Assembly (NCBI GenBank): GCA_900552755.1
Contig: USAY01000070.1
Coordinates: 1-9,621, forward strand
Origin: an uncultured Collinsella sp.
GTDB lineage: Bacteria > Actinomycetota > Coriobacteriia > Coriobacteriales > Coriobacteriaceae
Direction of reading: 5' to 3'
Length of the DNA stretch: 9,621 bases
Positions within the stretch are counted from its first letter, which is position 1, and each line of letters starts with the position of its first letter. The notes under the pieces were generated by a model, which saw only the letters and a program-made list of their open reading frames with translations, did no database searches and was not told the DNA's origin. Below are positions 1 through 6,096 of this stretch, in pieces. Made by a program: the position numbers and the translations under genes.

Positions 1-683
1 ACGATGCTCGTCCACTGACGCACGACCTGCATGGGCATGTCGGCGCGGTCGCAGTAGAGCTCCAGGTAGGCCTCGGCCTGATCCTTGCTGTTGAGGGCAA
101 AGAGCAGGTAGGTGGTGGCAACGTCGGCAGCAGGGGAGCCCTGGGTGGCGTGTGCCCAGTCGCAGACGTACAGCTGACCGTCGTCGCCGACGATGACGTT
201 GGAGGGGTTGAAGTCGCCGTGGCAAACCTTGAACTCCTTGGTCATACCGTCCAGACGCTCCTGAAGGTTGTAGCGCGTGGTGGCATTGAGCTGATCAAGG
301 CTGTCGATCATGCGGGCGAACTTGTCGCGCTGACGGTTGAGCAGCGGGGAGGTGTAGCCGTGGATCTCGATCTGGAGGTCGACGAACATCTCGAGGTACT
401 CACCGAAGCGCTGGGGCTCGGCAGTCATCTTCTCGGCAAGGGTAGTGCCCGGAACCTTCTCGGTCACGAGCGCCCAGCCGTTGGCGTTCTCGAGCTGGGA
501 AACCTCGAGAGCCTTGGGGCTGCGGATGCCGCACTCATTGATGCGGGCAAGATTCAAAGCCTCGTTGAACACGTCGGAGACGGGCTTGGTCTCGTTAAAG
601 ACCTTGACGATCTTGTCACCCAGGTCGTAAACGACCTTGTTGCCACGGCGGACGAGCTCGGTCTTGGAATCGGGTAGCAGCAT
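1..683 (-). CDS. Aminoglycoside/choline kinase-fold phosphotransferase, C-terminus cut by window edge
   Basis: About 227 codons are visible; the 3' end lies outside the window. The protein has the layout of the APH/choline kinase family: an N-terminal lobe with a short strand pair ending in lysine 27 (KIVKVF), a glutamate-bearing helix (about 41-50), a hinge near 70-80, then the Brenner motif HGDFNPSN at 155-162 (catalytic Asp157, Asn162) and the metal-binding CDWAH at 174-178 (Asp175). The family transfers the gamma-phosphate of ATP to a hydroxyl of a small molecule such as choline, an aminoglycoside, a sugar or homoserine; the sequence does not reveal which. It is probably cytosolic, with no signal peptide or membrane segment. 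ATG at 681-683 is chosen because GAAAGGA lies seven bases upstream and the family similarity starts almost at once. It lies downstream of adhE on the same strand across an 88-bp gap with a hairpin, so co-transcription is uncertain. A resistance role should not be assumed. Confidence 0.85.
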   Translation of the reverse strand, partial: MLLPDSKTELVRRGNKVVYDLGDKIVKVFNETKPVSDVFNEALNLARINECGIRSPKALEVSQLENANGWALVTEKVPGTTLAEKMTAEPQRFGEYLEMFVDLQIEIHGYTSPLLNRQRDKFARMIDSLDQLNATTRYNLQERLDGMTKEFKVCHGDFNPSNVIVGDDGQLYVCDWAHATQGSPAADVATTYLLFALNSKDQAEAYLELYCDRADMPMQVVRQWTSI

Positions 684-715
684 GGTTGCATCCTTTCAAC
701 GATGCGATAGAAGCG

Positions 716-754
716 ACGGCGGGGGTGTGTGAAACACCCGTGCACCCCCGCCGT
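716..754 (-). terminator. GC-rich hairpin downstream of adhE, possible terminator without U-tract
   Basis: A perfect 12-bp inverted repeat (716-727 with 743-754, ACGGCGGGGGTG and its complement) encloses a 15-base loop, starting 17 bases after the adhE stop. An alternative inner pairing (723-728 with 734-739) is also possible. Read on the minus strand, the run of T's lies before the stem rather than after it, so this is not a canonical intrinsic terminator. It may terminate or attenuate adhE transcription, or stabilise its 3' end. Confidence 0.5.
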
Positions 755-771
755 TAAAAACCGTGCTAGAA

Positions 772-3420
772 CTAGCAGACGGCGTAATCCTGAGGCTCTC
801 GGCCGTAGTAGGCGTCCAGGTAGAGCTCCTTGATCTCGCTCATGAGCGGGTAGCGCGGGTTAGCGCCGGTGCACTGGTCGTTGAATGCCTGCTCGGTCAT
901 CTCGTCGAGGGTGTCGAGGAAGTACTTCTCGTCAACGCCGTACTCAGCGATGGTGTGCTTGACACCGATGAAGTCGCAGAGCTCGGTGAGCTTGGTGATG
1001 AAGTTCTCGAAGACCTCACGGTCGTCCTTGCCGTCGATGCCGCAGTAACGAGCCATCTCGGCGTAGTTGTGCAGCGCGTTGGGGTAAGGATACTGAGAGA
1101 AGGTTCCCATCTTGACAGGAGCCTCGGCGGCGTTGTAACGCATGACGCGGGTCAGGATGACTGCGTTTGCGAGGCCGTGGGGCAGATGGTGGAAAGCGCC
1201 GAGCTTGTGGGCCATGGAGTGGTTGAGGCCCAGGAAGGCGTTACCGAATGCCATACCGGCCATGCAGGATGCGTTGTGCATCTCCTCGCGAGCGTGCGGA
1301 TCCTTGGCACCGTTGGTGAAGGAGCTCGGGAGGTTCTCGAAGACGAGCTTTGCGGCGCGCTCGGAGAGGCCCTTGGTGTAATCGGAAGCCATGATGGAGA
1401 CGTAGGACTCGATGGCGTGGGTCATGACGTCAATACCGGAAGCTGCGGTGAGGCCCTTCGGGGCGGTCATGCAGTTGTCGGCGTCGACGATAGCCATGTT
1501 GGGGAGCAGCGCGTAGTCGGCGAGCGGCCACTTGATGCCGGTCTCCTTGTCGGTGATGATGGCGAACGGCGTGCACTCGGAGCCAGTGCCCGAAGAGGTC
1601 GGGACGGCGACGAAGTAAGCCTTCTTGCCCATCTCGGGGAAGGTGAAGATACGCTTGCGGATGTCCATGAAGTCCATGGCCATGTCCTCGAAGTTCGCCT
1701 CGGGGTGCTCGTACATCATCCACATGATCTTGCCGGCGTCCATTGCGGAACCGCCGCCGACGGCGATGATGACATCCGGCTCGAAGAGCGTCATCTGCTT
1801 GGCGCCGCGACGTGCGCACTGCAGGGAGGGATCGGGCTCAACGTCGTAGAAGCAGTCGTGAGCGATGCCCATCTCATCGAGCTTGGCCTCGATGGCACGC
1901 GTGTTGCCATTCTTGAAGAGGAACTGGTCGGTAACGATGAAGGCGCGCTTCTTGCCCATTACGGTGCCGAGCTCGTCGAGTGCGACGGGCGTGCAGCCCT
2001 TCTTGAAGTAGACCTTCTCGGGTGCGCGGAACCACAGCATGTTCTCGCGGCGCTCTGCCACGGTCTTGACGTTGATCAAGTGCTTCACCCCAACGTTCTC
2101 GGAGACGGAGTTGCCACCCCAGGAGCCGCAGCCCAGGGTTAGAGACGGCTTCATGCCGAAGTTGTAGAGGTCACCGATGCCGCCGTGCGAGGACGGGGTG
2201 TTGATGACGATGCGGCAGGCCTTCATGACGTGCTGGAACTTAGCGATCTTCTCGCTCTGTGCCGGGTGCACGTAGAGAGAGGCGGTGTGGCCCGGGCCAC
2301 CTGCGAGGACGAGGTGCTCTGCCTTGTCAACGGCCTCCTGGAAGTCCTTGGCGTGATACATAGCGAGGACCGGGGAGAGCTTCTCGTGGGAGAACTCTTC
2401 CTTCTCGGGATCGGTGGAGGTGACCTCGGCGATCAGGATCTTGGTCTTGGCGGGAACCTCGATGCCGGCGAGCTCGGCGATCTTGGCGGCAGCCATGCCG
2501 GGGATGCGGTGATCGAGTGCGCCGTTCTTGAACATGGCGGCACGCAGGGCGTCCATCTCGGCACCCTGCTTGACGAAGTAGCAGCCGCGACGCTGGAACT
2601 CAGCCTTGACATCCTTGTAGATGGAGTCGAGGACGGTGACGGACTGCTCGGAAGCGCAGATCATGCCGTTGTCGAACGTCTTGGAGTGGATGATGGAGTT
2701 GACGGCGAGCTTGATGTCCGCGGTATCGTCGATGATGACCGGGGTGTTGCCGGCGCCGACGCCGAGTGCGGGCTTACCGGAGGAGTAAGCAGCCTTGACC
2801 ATGCCCGGGCCACCGGTTGCGAGAATGATGTCGACGTCGCGCATGACCATGTTGGTCAGCTCGATGGACGGCTTGTCGACCCAGCCGATGATGCCCTCAG
2901 GAGCACCGGCCTTGACAGCTGCGTCGAGAACGAGCTTGGCGGCGGCGATGGTGCACTTGGCGGCTGCCGGGTGCGGGGAGATGATGATGGCGTTACGGGT
3001 CTTCAGGCAGATGAGCGTCTTGAAGATCGCGGTGGAGGTCGGGTTGGTGGTCGGGATGACAGCGCCAACGATACCGATCGGCTCGGCGACCTTGGTGATG
3101 CCGTAAGCGTCGTCGCGCTCGATGACACCGCAGGTCTTGGTGTTCTTGTAAGCGTTGTAGATGTACTCAGCGGCGTAGTGGTTCTTGATGACCTTGTCCT
3201 CGAGAACGCCACGGCCTGTCTCCTCGATGGCGAGCTTGGCCAAAGGAATACGAGCCTTGTTGGCGGCCATAGCAGCCTCGTAGAAGATCTTGTCTACCTG
3301 CTCCTGAGTGTACTCAGCGAATTTAGCCTGGGCCTCACGCATAGATTTGAGTTTGGCCTCAAGCGCCTCCACGTTGTCCACGATGGCGGGAGTAGTGTTT
3401 TCCGGTGACTTTTTCACCAT
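772..3420 (-). CDS. adhE: Bifunctional acetaldehyde-CoA/alcohol dehydrogenase AdhE
   Basis: Complete 882-residue protein, the usual AdhE length. It reduces acetyl-CoA to acetaldehyde and then ethanol with two NADH, regenerating NAD+ in fermentation; family members form cytosolic filaments (spirosomes). The N-terminal aldehyde dehydrogenase domain (about 15-450) has the nucleotide-site segment GVGAGNTPVII (220-230) and the acylating cysteine Cys255 in NGMICASEQ. A linker leads to the C-terminal iron-dependent alcohol dehydrogenase domain (about 475-880), with GGGSAMD at 555-561 and metal ligands Asp664, His668, His734 and His748. These four are offset by exactly 11 from the known E. coli ligands (653, 657, 723, 737), so both active sites look intact. 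The ATG at 3418-3420 follows AAGGAG at good spacing. It is probably transcribed alone from the repeat-rich region upstream; a GC-rich hairpin follows the stop codon. Confidence 0.98.
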   Translation of the reverse strand: MVKKSPENTTPAIVDNVEALEAKLKSMREAQAKFAEYTQEQVDKIFYEAAMAANKARIPLAKLAIEETGRGVLEDKVIKNHYAAEYIYNAYKNTKTCGVIERDDAYGITKVAEPIGIVGAVIPTTNPTSTAIFKTLICLKTRNAIIISPHPAAAKCTIAAAKLVLDAAVKAGAPEGIIGWVDKPSIELTNMVMRDVDIILATGGPGMVKAAYSSGKPALGVGAGNTPVIIDDTADIKLAVNSIIHSKTFDNGMICASEQSVTVLDSIYKDVKAEFQRRGCYFVKQGAEMDALRAAMFKNGALDHRIPGMAAAKIAELAGIEVPAKTKILIAEVTSTDPEKEEFSHEKLSPVLAMYHAKDFQEAVDKAEHLVLAGGPGHTASLYVHPAQSEKIAKFQHVMKACRIVINTPSSHGGIGDLYNFGMKPSLTLGCGSWGGNSVSENVGVKHLINVKTVAERRENMLWFRAPEKVYFKKGCTPVALDELGTVMGKKRAFIVTDQFLFKNGNTRAIEAKLDEMGIAHDCFYDVEPDPSLQCARRGAKQMTLFEPDVIIAVGGGSAMDAGKIMWMMYEHPEANFEDMAMDFMDIRKRIFTFPEMGKKAYFVAVPTSSGTGSECTPFAIITDKETGIKWPLADYALLPNMAIVDADNCMTAPKGLTAASGIDVMTHAIESYVSIMASDYTKGLSERAAKLVFENLPSSFTNGAKDPHAREEMHNASCMAGMAFGNAFLGLNHSMAHKLGAFHHLPHGLANAVILTRVMRYNAAEAPVKMGTFSQYPYPNALHNYAEMARYCGIDGKDDREVFENFITKLTELCDFIGVKHTIAEYGVDEKYFLDTLDEMTEQAFNDQCTGANPRYPLMSEIKELYLDAYYGREPQDYAVC

Positions 3421-3455
3421 TTGTGTCTCCTTGCGATCGGAGATTTACCCTACGC

Positions 3456-3493
3456 CTTGCATGATAGCAAGAAATAATTCGGTAAACGGTCAG
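3456..3493 (-). promoter_or_regulatory. Possible adhE promoter
   Basis: On the minus strand TATCAT (3461-3466) is a fair -10 element, placing a start near 3454 and giving a leader of about 34 bases. The matching -35 is weak (CGTTTA/CCGTTT around 3483-3489). The -10 lies inside a small inverted repeat CTTGC-N6-GCAAG (3456-3471). This is by eye only, so the call is tentative. Confidence 0.35.
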
Positions 3494-3510
3494 ATTCCCG
3501 TAAAAGGCAT

Positions 3511-3550
3511 ACTAAAACGCTTCAATCAAATGAACCGTTTCAACTAAAAC
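3511..3550. promoter_or_regulatory. Tandem operator-like repeats upstream of adhE
   Basis: Two related 12-mers, TAAAACGCTTCA (3513-3524) and TGAACCGTTTCA (3531-3542), lie 18 bp apart centre to centre. Each has a central CG and imperfect dyad symmetry, as in LacI-family operators. The 8-mer ACTAAAAC occurs exactly twice (3511-3518 and 3543-3550), 32 bp apart, framing the pair. A weaker related site, GTAAACGGTCAG, is at 3482-3493. They lie about 90-130 bp upstream of the adhE start codon, a plausible place for a regulator. No regulator is identified. Confidence 0.4.
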
Positions 3551-3592
3551 TATTTGCCTGCTGCATCGCCCCGCTCATTGGGTACAGACTCT

Positions 3593-3782
3593 CATGAGTA
3601 TTTCAATGGGAAAACGGGACATCTGTTTGATGATCGCTATTCGCGGGTCGCGGTTGAGTCGGACACACAGGCGGTGCAGCTACTCGATTACATCCATTTC
3701 AATCCCGTGTAAGGTGCGTCCGACTCGCTCGAGGCGTACCGTTAGTTACAAGGCATACCAGCTGGGCTATGATCCCTTTGAC
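3593..3782 (+). pseudogene. Remnant of a Y1/RAYT-type transposase
   Basis: Conceptual translation from 3593 reads HEYFNGKTGHLF, then DDRY, VAVESD, and ends in LLDYIHFNPV before a TAA at 3710-3712. This matches the conserved C-terminal half of the Y1 transposase domain found in REP-associated tyrosine transposases (pattern YFN..-GHLF..R-..VE.D-..LL.YIH.NPV). After the stop, the same frame gives GASDSLEAYR up to a TAG at 3743-3745, and the frame starting at 3744 continues with SYKAYQLGYDPFD. That corresponds to the usual family ending with small deletions and at least one frameshift. The N-terminal HUH catalytic part and the start codon are missing, so it is a non-functional fragment, probably left by an old insertion or a recombination event in the adhE-rpmB gap. 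No terminal repeats or target duplications are evident. Confidence 0.7.
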
Positions 3783-3821
3783 ATCTGCAAACCCTCATAT
3801 AAGTCTGTCCCCAATGAGTGC

Positions 3822-3854
3822 AAAAAGGCGCCCTCCGTAGGGAAGGGCGCCTTT
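3822..3854 (-). terminator. Intrinsic terminator of rpmB
   Basis: On the minus strand an 11-bp perfect stem (AAAGGCGCCCT, 3844-3854, with its complement at 3824-3834) and a 9-base loop are followed by a run of T's (the A's at 3822-3826 on the plus strand). It begins about 70 bases after the rpmB stop codon. This is a canonical Rho-independent terminator, and it also keeps rpmB transcription out of the adhE promoter region. Confidence 0.9.
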
Positions 3855-3922
3855 GGTAAGTTCTATATGAACGCGAGGTCTTTGACCCGGAGAGTCCGAG
3901 GTACTTGTTGGTAAGACCTTAT

Positions 3923-4111
3923 TTAGGAGCGCGCAACCTTGCCAGACTTGAGGCAGGTGGAGCAAACGTTCATCTTGCGACGGTGACCATCGACGACGAC
4001 GTAGACGCGCTGGATGTTGGGGCGGAACTTACGGTTGGTGACGCGGTGAGAGTGGCTGATGGAGCGACCGGCAACGGGGTGCTTACCGCAAACTTCGCAA
4101 ACTTTGGACAT
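3923..4111 (-). CDS. rpmB: 50S ribosomal protein L28
   Basis: Complete 62-residue protein of the usual bacterial L28 length, a structural component of the large ribosomal subunit. It begins MSKVCEVCGKHP and carries the conserved basic core (RSISHSHRVTNRKFRPN) and the C-terminal VDGHRRKMNVC segment. Four cysteines form two CxxC pairs (Cys5/Cys8 and Cys50/Cys53), so this is the zinc-binding C+ form rather than the cysteine-free paralogue typical of zinc-starvation operons. The ATG at 4109-4111 is chosen over an in-frame upstream ATG at 4159 because AAGGAGGG lies just before it and homology starts there. The gene stands alone: its own promoter lies upstream and a strong terminator downstream. 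It is divergent from the pyr operon. Confidence 0.97.
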   Translation of the reverse strand: MSKVCEVCGKHPVAGRSISHSHRVTNRKFRPNIQRVYVVVDGHRRKMNVCSTCLKSGKVARS

Positions 4112-4165
4112 AACTGACCCTCCTTGGGCGACAAACGAACATGTCGCGTTAACAAACAAGCCTGA

Positions 4166-4193
4166 ACTATAGCACAGAAGCAGCTCCCTGTGC
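4166..4193 (-). promoter_or_regulatory. rpmB promoter -10 with overlapping inverted repeat
   Basis: On the minus strand TATAGT (4166-4171) is a near-consensus -10, which would start rpmB transcription near 4160 with a leader of about 49 bases. No good -35 is seen. Directly upstream, GCACAG (4172-4177) and CTGTGC (4188-4193) form a perfect 6-bp inverted repeat with a 10-bp spacer. It covers the -10/-35 spacer, where a repressor would act. The -10 call is moderate; an operator role is inference. Confidence 0.45.
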
Positions 4194-4302
4194 GTAATCT
4201 ACACAGAGATATTCCTCTTTTGGCGATAGTGCCCACGCTACGGCCCTGGACGTAGATCCGATTTGCGTGCAGCAGAGGGGATTATGCCAGCTCGTGCGTG
4301 CG

Positions 4303-4331
4303 TTTTCAAGCTCGTCCCACAAATATATATA
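4303..4331 (+). promoter_or_regulatory. Possible distal pyr promoter
   Basis: TTTTCA (4303-4308) and TATATA (4326-4331) are 17 bp apart, in an otherwise unassigned AT-rich patch. This would yield a longer pyr leader that also contains a small GGAGC/GCTCC hairpin (4339-4353). It is an alternative or addition to the proximal promoter. Nothing else is recognisable between 4194 and 4400. Confidence 0.3.
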
Positions 4332-4402
4332 GGTTTATGGAGCATTGGGCTCCGTTTACGGATTGCTCTGTATTTATGCTCGCAATTAAGCTCGAGGTTG
4401 GC

Positions 4403-4408
4403 TACACT
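4403..4408 (+). promoter_or_regulatory. Possible proximal pyr promoter -10 (TACACT)
   Basis: TACACT preceded by TTGGC is a reasonable -10 for a high-GC genome and would start transcription near 4415, just upstream of the leader hairpins. The -35 is poor. TTGACC at 4414-4419 looks like a good -35, but its -10 would fall inside the PyrR-type hairpin and remove its 5' arm, so I prefer TACACT. Confidence 0.4.
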
Positions 4409-4426
4409 ATCCCTTGACCATTAAAG

Positions 4427-4523
4427 GGGTACGAGATACCCACATGGAATTACATTGCTGCCAAAGAGCAGCCCTTCCTGTGGGTGTCTGGTCCGCTTTG
4501 AGCGGTCGGGCATCTATTTTTTT
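4427..4523 (+). promoter_or_regulatory. pyr operon leader: PyrR-responsive attenuator
   Basis: The leader carries overlapping hairpins. (1) GGGTA/TACCC, 4427-4441. (2) A PyrR-binding-type stem-loop, 4438-4485: lower stem ACCCACA/TGTGGGT (extendable outward to 4435-4488), a one-base bulge, GGAA/TTCC, an asymmetric internal loop (7 and 2 bases), upper stem GCTGC/GCAGC, and hexaloop CAAAGA. Known PyrR binding loops have an asymmetric bulge and a CNGNGA hexaloop; this one differs only at the third loop base. (3) A terminator at 4483-4523. In characterised systems, UMP-bound PyrR stabilises the binding hairpin and thereby favours the terminator when pyrimidines are plentiful. Which alternative fold acts as antiterminator here is not settled. 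The next gene is pyrR, so autoregulation is expected. Confidence 0.8.
4483..4523 (+). terminator. Attenuator terminator of the pyr leader
   Basis: The stem pairs GGTGTCTGG plus CCGCT (4483-4491, 4493-4497, one bulged T) with AGCGG plus TCGGGCATC (4501-4514) around a three-base TTG loop, including four G-U pairs. It is followed by TA and seven T's (4517-4523). Its 5' arm overlaps the 3' arm of the PyrR-type hairpin by three bases (six in the extended form). It lies 39 bases before the pyrR start. Confidence 0.85.
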
Positions 4524-4562
4524 GACTGTGTCAGCAGTCAAGACATGTGAGGAAGGAGATCG

Positions 4563-5147
4563 ATGGGCACGACTTCCCCCAAGGCGGTCATCATGGACGA
4601 GACCGCCGTCAACCGAGCGATGACCCGCATCGCGCACGAGATTCTCGAGCGCAACGAGGGCTGTGAAGACCTCGCTCTGGTCGGCATCGTCACGCGCGGC
4701 GACCTTCTGGCAAAGAAGCTCGTCGAGGAGATCAAGGAGATCGAGGGCGTCGACGTTCCGCTCGGCAGCCTGGACATCAGCTTCTACCGCGATGACTATG
4801 CGACCAATTTCGCTCCCGCGATCCACGCTACCAACATTCCCTTCAGCGTCGACGGCAAGCGCGTCGTGCTGGTGGACGACATCCTGTATACGGGTCGTAC
4901 CATCCGCGCCGCTCTCGACGCCGTTATGGACCTGGGCCGTCCGAGCCGCATTGAGCTGGCAGTCCTCGTTGACCGCGGCCACCGCGAGCTCCCCATCTCG
5001 CCGGACTTTGTCGGCAAGAACGTTCCCTCGTCGCATGAGGAGAACGTGCACCTATATATGAAGGAAGTCGACGGCCACACCGCTGTCGAGATTAACGACG
5101 TCGCGCCGGGTTCCCACGTGGGCTCCGCGCCGCTGGGAGGTGAGTAG
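4563..5147 (+). CDS. pyrR: PyrR: pyr operon attenuation regulator / uracil phosphoribosyltransferase
   Basis: Complete 194-residue protein, slightly longer than the usual 180 or so because of a C-terminal tail (about 180-194). PyrR binds pyr mRNA leaders in a uridine-nucleotide-dependent manner and also converts uracil plus PRPP to UMP. The type I phosphoribosyltransferase PRPP loop VVLVDDILYTGRT is at 101-113. The family block TRGDLLAKKL is at 44-53 and the late conserved DRGHRELPISPDFVGKNVP at 137-155. The ATG at 4563 is preceded by GGAAGGAG with a short spacer. As first gene after an attenuator carrying a PyrR-type hairpin, it should repress its own operon. pyrB starts immediately afterwards. 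Membership is clear; the RNA-binding function is inferred from family and leader. Confidence 0.97.
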   Translation: MGTTSPKAVIMDETAVNRAMTRIAHEILERNEGCEDLALVGIVTRGDLLAKKLVEEIKEIEGVDVPLGSLDISFYRDDYATNFAPAIHATNIPFSVDGKRVVLVDDILYTGRTIRAALDAVMDLGRPSRIELAVLVDRGHRELPISPDFVGKNVPSSHEENVHLYMKEVDGHTAVEINDVAPGSHVGSAPLGGE

Positions 5148-5151
5148 TACC

Positions 5152-6096
5152 GTGGCGTTCAACCATAAGCACCTGATCGACATTACCGAGTACTCCGAAG
5201 AGGATATCAAGCTCATCCTCGAGACCGCCAAGGCGTTCTCCGAGGTCAACGAGCGTGCGATCAAGAAGGTCCCCACGCTCAAGGGCAAGACCATCGTCAA
5301 CATGTTCAACGAGCCCTCGACGCGTACCCGCAGCTCCTTCGAGCTCGCCGAGAAGCGTCTTTCGGCCGACAGCCTCAACTTTGGCGGCTCCTCGACCTCC
5401 ACGGTCAAGGGCGAGAGCCTCGTCGATACCGTCGAGACCCTCAACGCCTACAAGATCGACTGCATCGTCGTGCGCGACAAGCACGCCGGCGCGCCCTACA
5501 TCGTCACGCAGAACTCGCCCGCGAGCGTTATCTGCGCCGGCGATGGCAAGCATAACCACCCCACGCAGGCCCTGCTCGACCTGTACACCATCTGGGAGCA
5601 CAAGGGTGACTTCCACGGTCTGAAGGTCGCCGTCGTCGGCGACATCTCCCACTCCCGTGTCTGCGGCTCGCTGATCCCCGCCCTTAAGATCATGGGCTGC
5701 GAGACCTACGCCGTCGCCCCCGGCACGCTGCTGCCGCCGGCACCCGAGGTCCTTGGCTGCGACCACGTGACGAGCGACCTCGATTCCGTCCTGCCCGAGC
5801 TGGACGTCGTCTACATGCTGCGCGTGCAGCAGGAGCGCCTCGAGGGTGCCCCGTTCCCGACCATTCGCGAGTACCACAGGCTCTTCGGCCTGACCAAGGA
5901 CCGCGAGAAGCTCATGAAGCCCGATGCGATCATCTGCCACCCGGGCCCCATCAACCGCGGCGTCGAGTTCGACTCCTATATGGCCGACCACCCGCAACGC
6001 TCCGTCATCCTGGAGCAGGTCTACGCCGGTATCTGCGTGCGTATGGCTATCCTGTATCTGCTGCTTGGAGGTGCCGATAATGGCCTTGCTTCTTAA
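5152..6096 (+). CDS. pyrB: Aspartate carbamoyltransferase catalytic chain
   Basis: Complete, 314 residues from the chosen start. It condenses carbamoyl phosphate with L-aspartate to carbamoyl aspartate, the first committed pyrimidine step. Carbamoyl-phosphate ligands are visible: STRTR at 56-60, Lys86 in the mobile loop, HPTQ at 136-139 and Arg169 in HSRV. The aspartate site has RVQ (Arg224, Gln226), and HPGPINRG lies at 263-270. After HSRV the residues are CGS, where I recall ARS as common. No pyrI regulatory chain follows, which suits an unregulated trimer or a dihydroorotase-associated form. GTG at 5152 is preferred: GGGAGG (5135-5140) lies 11 bases upstream, whereas the alternative GTG at 5140 would overlap that ribosome binding site. 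It lies four bases after the pyrR stop and overlaps pyrC by 17 bases, implying translational coupling. Confidence 0.96.
   Translation: MAFNHKHLIDITEYSEEDIKLILETAKAFSEVNERAIKKVPTLKGKTIVNMFNEPSTRTRSSFELAEKRLSADSLNFGGSSTSTVKGESLVDTVETLNAYKIDCIVVRDKHAGAPYIVTQNSPASVICAGDGKHNHPTQALLDLYTIWEHKGDFHGLKVAVVGDISHSRVCGSLIPALKIMGCETYAVAPGTLLPPAPEVLGCDHVTSDLDSVLPELDVVYMLRVQQERLEGAPFPTIREYHRLFGLTKDREKLMKPDAIICHPGPINRGVEFDSYMADHPQRSVILEQVYAGICVRMAILYLLLGGADNGLAS

Noticed and set aside
150..677. Plus-strand open frame of 175 codons opposite the phosphotransferase
   Set aside because: The minus strand encodes the Brenner motif and family layout; the plus frame has no such signature.
763..3408. Long plus-strand open frames (763-2142 and 2185-3408) opposite adhE
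   Set aside because: They are antisense shadows of a clearly real adhE in GC-rich sequence, rich in Val/Gly/Leu/Asp, with no recognisable domain or ribosome binding site.
3421..3560. Rex-type operator upstream of adhE
   Set aside because: No TTGTGA-N6-TCACAA-like dyad is present; the TTGTG next to the start codon has no matching half-site.
3594..3914. Plus-strand 106-codon open frame between adhE and rpmB as a real small gene
   Set aside because: Only part of it (about 3744-3782) corresponds to transposase-like sequence, the rest being out of frame with the conserved motifs, and it runs through the rpmB terminator.
3862..3922. Possible protein remnant between the rpmB terminator and stop (a frame reading through VFDPESPRY)
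   Set aside because: It is short, matches no family I recognise, and lies in the 3' untranslated region of rpmB.
4112..4159. N-terminal extension of L28 to an upstream in-frame ATG
   Set aside because: The internal ATG at 4111 has an excellent ribosome binding site and matches the family N-terminus; the upstream one would place the Shine-Dalgarno sequence inside the coding region.
5140..5151. pyrB starting at GTG 5140
   Set aside because: This start overlaps the GGGAGG ribosome binding site and has none of its own; GTG 5152 fits better.
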